In this document: positions 6,045-8,706 of the stretch, piece by piece | How positions within the stretch are numbered: position 1 is the stretch's first letter | How the letters are laid out: every line of letters begins with the position of its first letter | Assembly (NCBI GenBank): GCA_030600975.1 | Contig: JAUVUL010000040.1 | Span: forward strand, 1-8,706 | Source: Candidatus Aegiribacteria sp. | GTDB lineage: Bacteria > Fermentibacterota > Fermentibacteria > Fermentibacterales > JCC-6 | DNA: 8,706 bases | Direction of reading: 5' to 3' | Program-made: the position numbers and the translations under genes | The notes under the pieces: model-generated | Told to the model about the DNA's origin: nothing | Seen by the model: only the letters and a program-made list of their open reading frames with translations | Databases searched by the model: none

Positions 6045-7699
6045 GGCTGCTCTCCCCCCTTTTCATCCTGATTGATATCAGCTTTTGTCATCTTCTCGGC
6101 ATGCTCCATGGCGGCTCTTCCACCGCCTAAGAGCCTGGCAAGCTCTTCTACCCTGCTGCTCCTTTCAGAGAGGGCATGCACACTGGTAACTGGCAGTCCG
6201 TCAACTATTTCCTTTGATACCGCAAGATGCCTGTGGGCCCTCGAGGCGATCTGTGGGAGATGTGTGATCATTATGACCTGCCTTTTTTCGGAAACCCTGC
6301 GCAGGGAATCGGCCAGAAGATTTGCCGTTTCTCCCCCTATACCGCTGTCGATTTCATCAAATACCATTGTTGGTGCCTGCGTTACGCTGACCAGAGCCAG
6401 TTTAAGGACAAGGCTCACTCTGGACATCTCACCACCACTGGCTACGGATGATAAGGGCCCTGGTTTCATCCCCGGGTTAGCGCTGAAAAAGAACTCGGGT
6501 ATCTCGCATCCATCGGAACAGATGCTTACATCTCCGATTACTAATGATCTGTTCTTGGGAGGGTCATTCATCACGACCAGGAAGACCGCGTCGGGCATGC
6601 CAAGCAGCTTCAGCTCCTTCTGGACCGATTTTTCCAGTTTCTCAGCACCCCTTTTTCTGGATTCGGAAAGCACAGTCGCGGCTTCATACAGGCTGTCGGC
6701 TTTTCCAGGGATGGTTTCCTGCAGCCGCTCATGCTCCTTCTCCAGTAGATCGTACCGCTCAAGCTCCGATTCAAGCTGGGAGCGCCTGCTGAGAAGATTT
6801 TCAATGGTCCCGCCGCACCTGGCCAGGATGAAGGCGTAAGCATCCAGTCTGTCATCGATCTCCTGAATCCTCCATGGAGCACTGTCTATTCTGGAAAGCA
6901 TGCTTGAACATTCTGAAGAGGCTTCAGTCAACGCGATATCCGCCTGCTCGAGAAGTTCCAGGACATCTTTCGTTTCTATTCCGGAATTGGCAAGTGAATA
7001 CCGAAATTCTACAAGAGATCCAAGAATACCGTCATCCCCGGAAATACTCTCTGTTATTTTCCCCAGGGTCTCAGCGCTGTTCTGGACAGCCTTTAGTTCA
7101 CGTCTCTCGAACATGAGGCTGTTGTAATCCTCAGCAGAGGGATTAAGCTTTTCAATCAGTGAAAGTTCATGCTGAGCTATATCCCTCTTCTCCGCTATAG
7201 CCTCCAGCTGCGCGCTCAGTTCATCCGATCGAGTGAGGAGAGATCTGTATTCCCCAAACCCGACGCTGAGTTTCCCTGTCAGTGCAGAACAGTCGCTGAA
7301 TTCATCGAGCGCGGCATTCTGAACACGGCGCTGCAGAAGCGCAGGGGTCGAACCCTGCGAATGAAGATCAACGAAACCGGCTAGAAGGTCCCTGCCGTCT
7401 TCCAGGGTTGTAAGCTCATCGTTAATGAAAAAACGGCTCCTGCCCTGTGACCTTACCTCTCTTCTTACCAGGAATTCCGAACCATCCTCCAGAAAAAACA
7501 TGGCTTCAACGCTGGCTGCAACCGATCCGGGTCTGACCAGTGATGTGTCCGCCCGTTCTCCAAGGGCCAGCAGAAGTCCGTCGATCAGAATGGATTTACC
7601 GGCACCGGTTTCACCTGTAAGTATGTTCAGTCCGTGTTCGAATTCTATCGATATATCACTTATCGTTGCCAGATTCCTGAGTGTAAGGCTGACGAGCAT
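6041..7699 (-). CDS. recN: DNA repair protein RecN
   Basis: RecN is an SMC-like ATPase that acts at DNA double-strand breaks with RecA. The 552-residue product has the normal family length and layout: MLVSLTLRNLATISDISIEF start, Walker A GETGAGKS (29-36), a coiled-coil middle (about 140-350), signature ASGGEMSRV (420-428), Walker B TMVFDE (444-449) continuing IDSGIGG, and THLPQIAS (479-486). Where RecN usually has an HGQHE-type motif this protein has LHSQGSTPALL (112-122), which keeps the Gln but loses the second His. The start is ATG 7697-7699, one base after the nadK TAA, with AAGAGG at 7705-7710 as ribosome binding site. The stop overlaps the pgsA TTG start, which suggests translational coupling. 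I see no SOS-box-like operator in front, so it is probably transcribed with its upstream neighbours. Confidence 0.95.
   Translation of the reverse strand: MLVSLTLRNLATISDISIEFEHGLNILTGETGAGKSILIDGLLLALGERADTSLVRPGSVAASVEAMFFLEDGSEFLVRREVRSQGRSRFFINDELTTLEDGRDLLAGFVDLHSQGSTPALLQRRVQNAALDEFSDCSALTGKLSVGFGEYRSLLTRSDELSAQLEAIAEKRDIAQHELSLIEKLNPSAEDYNSLMFERRELKAVQNSAETLGKITESISGDDGILGSLVEFRYSLANSGIETKDVLELLEQADIALTEASSECSSMLSRIDSAPWRIQEIDDRLDAYAFILARCGGTIENLLSRRSQLESELERYDLLEKEHERLQETIPGKADSLYEAATVLSESRKRGAEKLEKSVQKELKLLGMPDAVFLVVMNDPPKNRSLVIGDVSICSDGCEIPEFFFSANPGMKPGPLSSVASGGEMSRVSLVLKLALVSVTQAPTMVFDEIDSGIGGETANLLADSLRRVSEKRQVIMITHLPQIASRAHRHLAVSKEIVDGLPVTSVHALSERSSRVEELARLLGGGRAAMEHAEKMTKADINQDEKGGEQP
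6051..6060 (-). promoter_or_regulatory. Ribosome binding site of pgsA (decides a TTG start)
   Basis: AGGGGGGAGA on the minus strand, inside the recN 3' end, six bases before the TTG at 6042-6044. This strong purine stretch is the main reason to choose the TTG over the later ATG. Confidence 0.65.
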
Positions 7700-7700
7700 G

Positions 7701-8570
7701 TTAACCTCTTACTCCCCAGCCAAGCTTCATCCCCAGCCTGCTGTAATAACCTGGTTCATCGTGAAATCTGACACTCATACATGATCCCCGGCCTCTGGTT
7801 ACCTTCAGAACCTCCCCTGATCTCAAAGTCCCGGAAGGAGACCCGTCCGCTGATACGACCGGACCGGTACTTCTGAGGTCACATATCTCTACTGAAATGA
7901 TGCTGTCATCGGATACGACAAGGGGTCGCAGAGAAAGTGAATGGGGACATATTGGAACAACCAGGATAGCCGGCAGTCCAGGATCCAGTATCGGTCCTCC
8001 ACATGAAAGACTGTACGCCGTTGATCCGAAAGGTGTTGAGATGATAAGCCCGTCACCGGCCATATGAGCGACTTCATTGTTGTTTATGTAGAGATTGAAA
8101 TGCAGTATTCCACCGATCATCGAACGGTTGATGCTGAAATCGTTAATTGCAGTAATCGCATGCTCTGATGGGAATTCAGCCCTGAGCACAGGGGTAGTAT
8201 CTATATAATAATTGCCTTCGGCTATCCTGGTTATTGTCTCCTTAATACCGGCCTGTTCAGCACTGGCGAGAAATCCGAGATGACCGGCGTTCACACCCAG
8301 TACGGGGGTATTCAATTCCTTGAAATACCCCATTCCACGAAGGATCGTACCGTCACCACCCAGTACTATCGCCATATCGCAATTGTCATTCTCCGGGATA
8401 TCGAAGTCCTTCAGATGATCAGCGGATGGGACTGCCGATCTCAGGGAGATACCGTGCTTTTCACAATAAGATATGAGGTTTCTTATCAACCCGGCGTACG
8501 GTGGGTTGAACCTGTCGACGTAAAGACAGAGTCTTCTGACAACCGCGGGGTCATGAACCAACAAAATCAC
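7701..8570 (-). CDS. nadK: NAD kinase
   Basis: A cytosolic kinase that phosphorylates NAD to NADP. From a GTG start at 8568-8570 the product is 289 residues, the usual size, starting VILLVHDPAVVRR, which matches the first beta strand of the family. Motifs are GGDGT (71-75, catalytic/phosphate loop), NAGHLGFL (94-101), the ND pair (143-144), GDGLIISTPFGSTAY (172-186), PICPHSLSLRP (206-216) and SADG (240-243). An in-frame ATG at 8649-8651 would add 27 residues and overlap dxs by 101 bases; those residues (MNFNPMHQGRSS and on) look like out-of-frame dxs sequence, so I prefer the GTG even though its ribosome binding site is weak. With that start the gene overlaps the dxs stop by 20 bases. The recN start is one base after its stop. 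Confidence 0.93.
   Translation of the reverse strand: MILLVHDPAVVRRLCLYVDRFNPPYAGLIRNLISYCEKHGISLRSAVPSADHLKDFDIPENDNCDMAIVLGGDGTILRGMGYFKELNTPVLGVNAGHLGFLASAEQAGIKETITRIAEGNYYIDTTPVLRAEFPSEHAITAINDFSINRSMIGGILHFNLYINNNEVAHMAGDGLIISTPFGSTAYSLSCGGPILDPGLPAILVVPICPHSLSLRPLVVSDDSIISVEICDLRSTGPVVSADGSPSGTLRSGEVLKVTRGRGSCMSVRFHDEPGYYSRLGMKLGWGVRG
7705..7710 (-). promoter_or_regulatory. Ribosome binding site of recN
   Basis: AAGAGG on the minus strand, inside the last codons of nadK and five bases before the recN ATG. It fixes the recN start and shows that the two genes are tightly coupled. Confidence 0.7.
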
Positions 8571-8706
8571 CGATCCGATCGGCGAGTGATTCGGGGTCAA
8601 GGCCCATGCGATGCATGAGCTCCTCCCTTGATGCATGGGGTTGAAATTCATCAGGAATGCCTATTTCAAGTACAGAACAACCGCGCAGATGCGAACTGAT
8701 AAAGGA
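8551..8706 (-). CDS. dxs: 1-deoxy-D-xylulose-5-phosphate synthase, C-terminal end (partial)
   Basis: The last 51 codons and TGA stop (8551-8553) of a gene that begins outside the window. The translation includes VLEIGIPDEFQPHASREELM and GLDPESLADRI, closely matching the end of DXS (the LPDxFxxHGSxxELxxxxGLD pattern), the thiamine diphosphate enzyme that joins pyruvate and glyceraldehyde-3-phosphate at the head of the MEP isoprenoid pathway. Only the end of the C-terminal transketolase-like domain is present, so catalytic motifs cannot be checked. Adjacent dxs and nadK genes are a known bacterial arrangement, which supports both calls. Confidence 0.88.
   Translation of the reverse strand, partial: SFISSHLRGCSVLEIGIPDEFQPHASREELMHRMGLDPESLADRIGDFVGS

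Noticed and set aside
6072..6839. Long plus-strand open frame of 255 codons opposite recN
   Set aside because: It is the antisense of a well-supported recN gene, has serine-rich shadow-like composition and no recognisable domain.
8610..8637. Direct repeat GATGCATG at 8610-8617 and 8630-8637
   Set aside because: Only eight bases, wholly inside the dxs coding end, with no further copies; explained by codon content.
8571..8651. Longer NAD kinase start at ATG 8649-8651
   Set aside because: It would overlap dxs by 101 bases and add 27 residues unlike the family; the GTG at 8568-8570 gives a standard N-terminus.

Overview
The window is a compact, entirely leftward (minus-strand) block of bacterial housekeeping genes. 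In transcription order, from high to low coordinates, it holds: the 3' end of dxs (isoprenoid precursor synthesis), an NAD kinase (nadK), recN (DNA repair SMC-like ATPase), a CDP-alcohol phosphatidyltransferase most like pgsA (phospholipid headgroup synthesis), smc (condensin ATPase), ftsY (signal recognition particle receptor), an ABC-type ATPase, and possibly the first codons of another gene at the left edge. dxs/nadK, recN/pgsA and ftsY/ABC overlap by a few bases and nadK/recN are one base apart, so most of the block looks like one operon. GC is around half, and start codons are often not ATG (TTG for pgsA, smc and probably ftsY; GTG for nadK).

The only two real intergenic gaps lie on either side of smc. 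Each is filled by one copy of the same 162-bp element, A at 1716-1877 and B at 5307-5468. The copies are in opposite orientation, differ at about 14 positions by hand alignment, and have no length difference. Each copy is itself a long imperfect palindrome with an AGGAG...CTCCT outer edge. It encodes no protein and resembles a MITE or a REP-like fold-back repeat. The outer edge of copy A supplies the last eight codons and stop of smc. The outer edge of copy B supplies the last eight codons and stop of pgsA, in the same frame, giving the C-terminal tails RSLSDNEA and RSVSDNVH. At least one pair of differences between the copies is compensatory and others keep G-U pairing, which suggests the folded form matters.

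Organism: the genes point to a free-living-type bacterium with a normal SRP, condensin, MEP pathway and phospholipid set. The SMC Q-loop region has ILEKN where most SMCs have an IGQG-type motif. To my knowledge this resembles the IEL-type motif of Bacteroidetes/Chlorobi-like SMCs, so I tentatively place the source in or near the FCB superphylum, possibly an uncultured lineage. This is inference, not demonstrated.

Functionally the genes join envelope building (dxs, pgsA, ftsY), cofactor supply (nadK) and chromosome maintenance (recN, smc). There is no phage, plasmid, CRISPR, tRNA or rRNA signal. The notable part of the window is the palindromic repeat pair bracketing smc.
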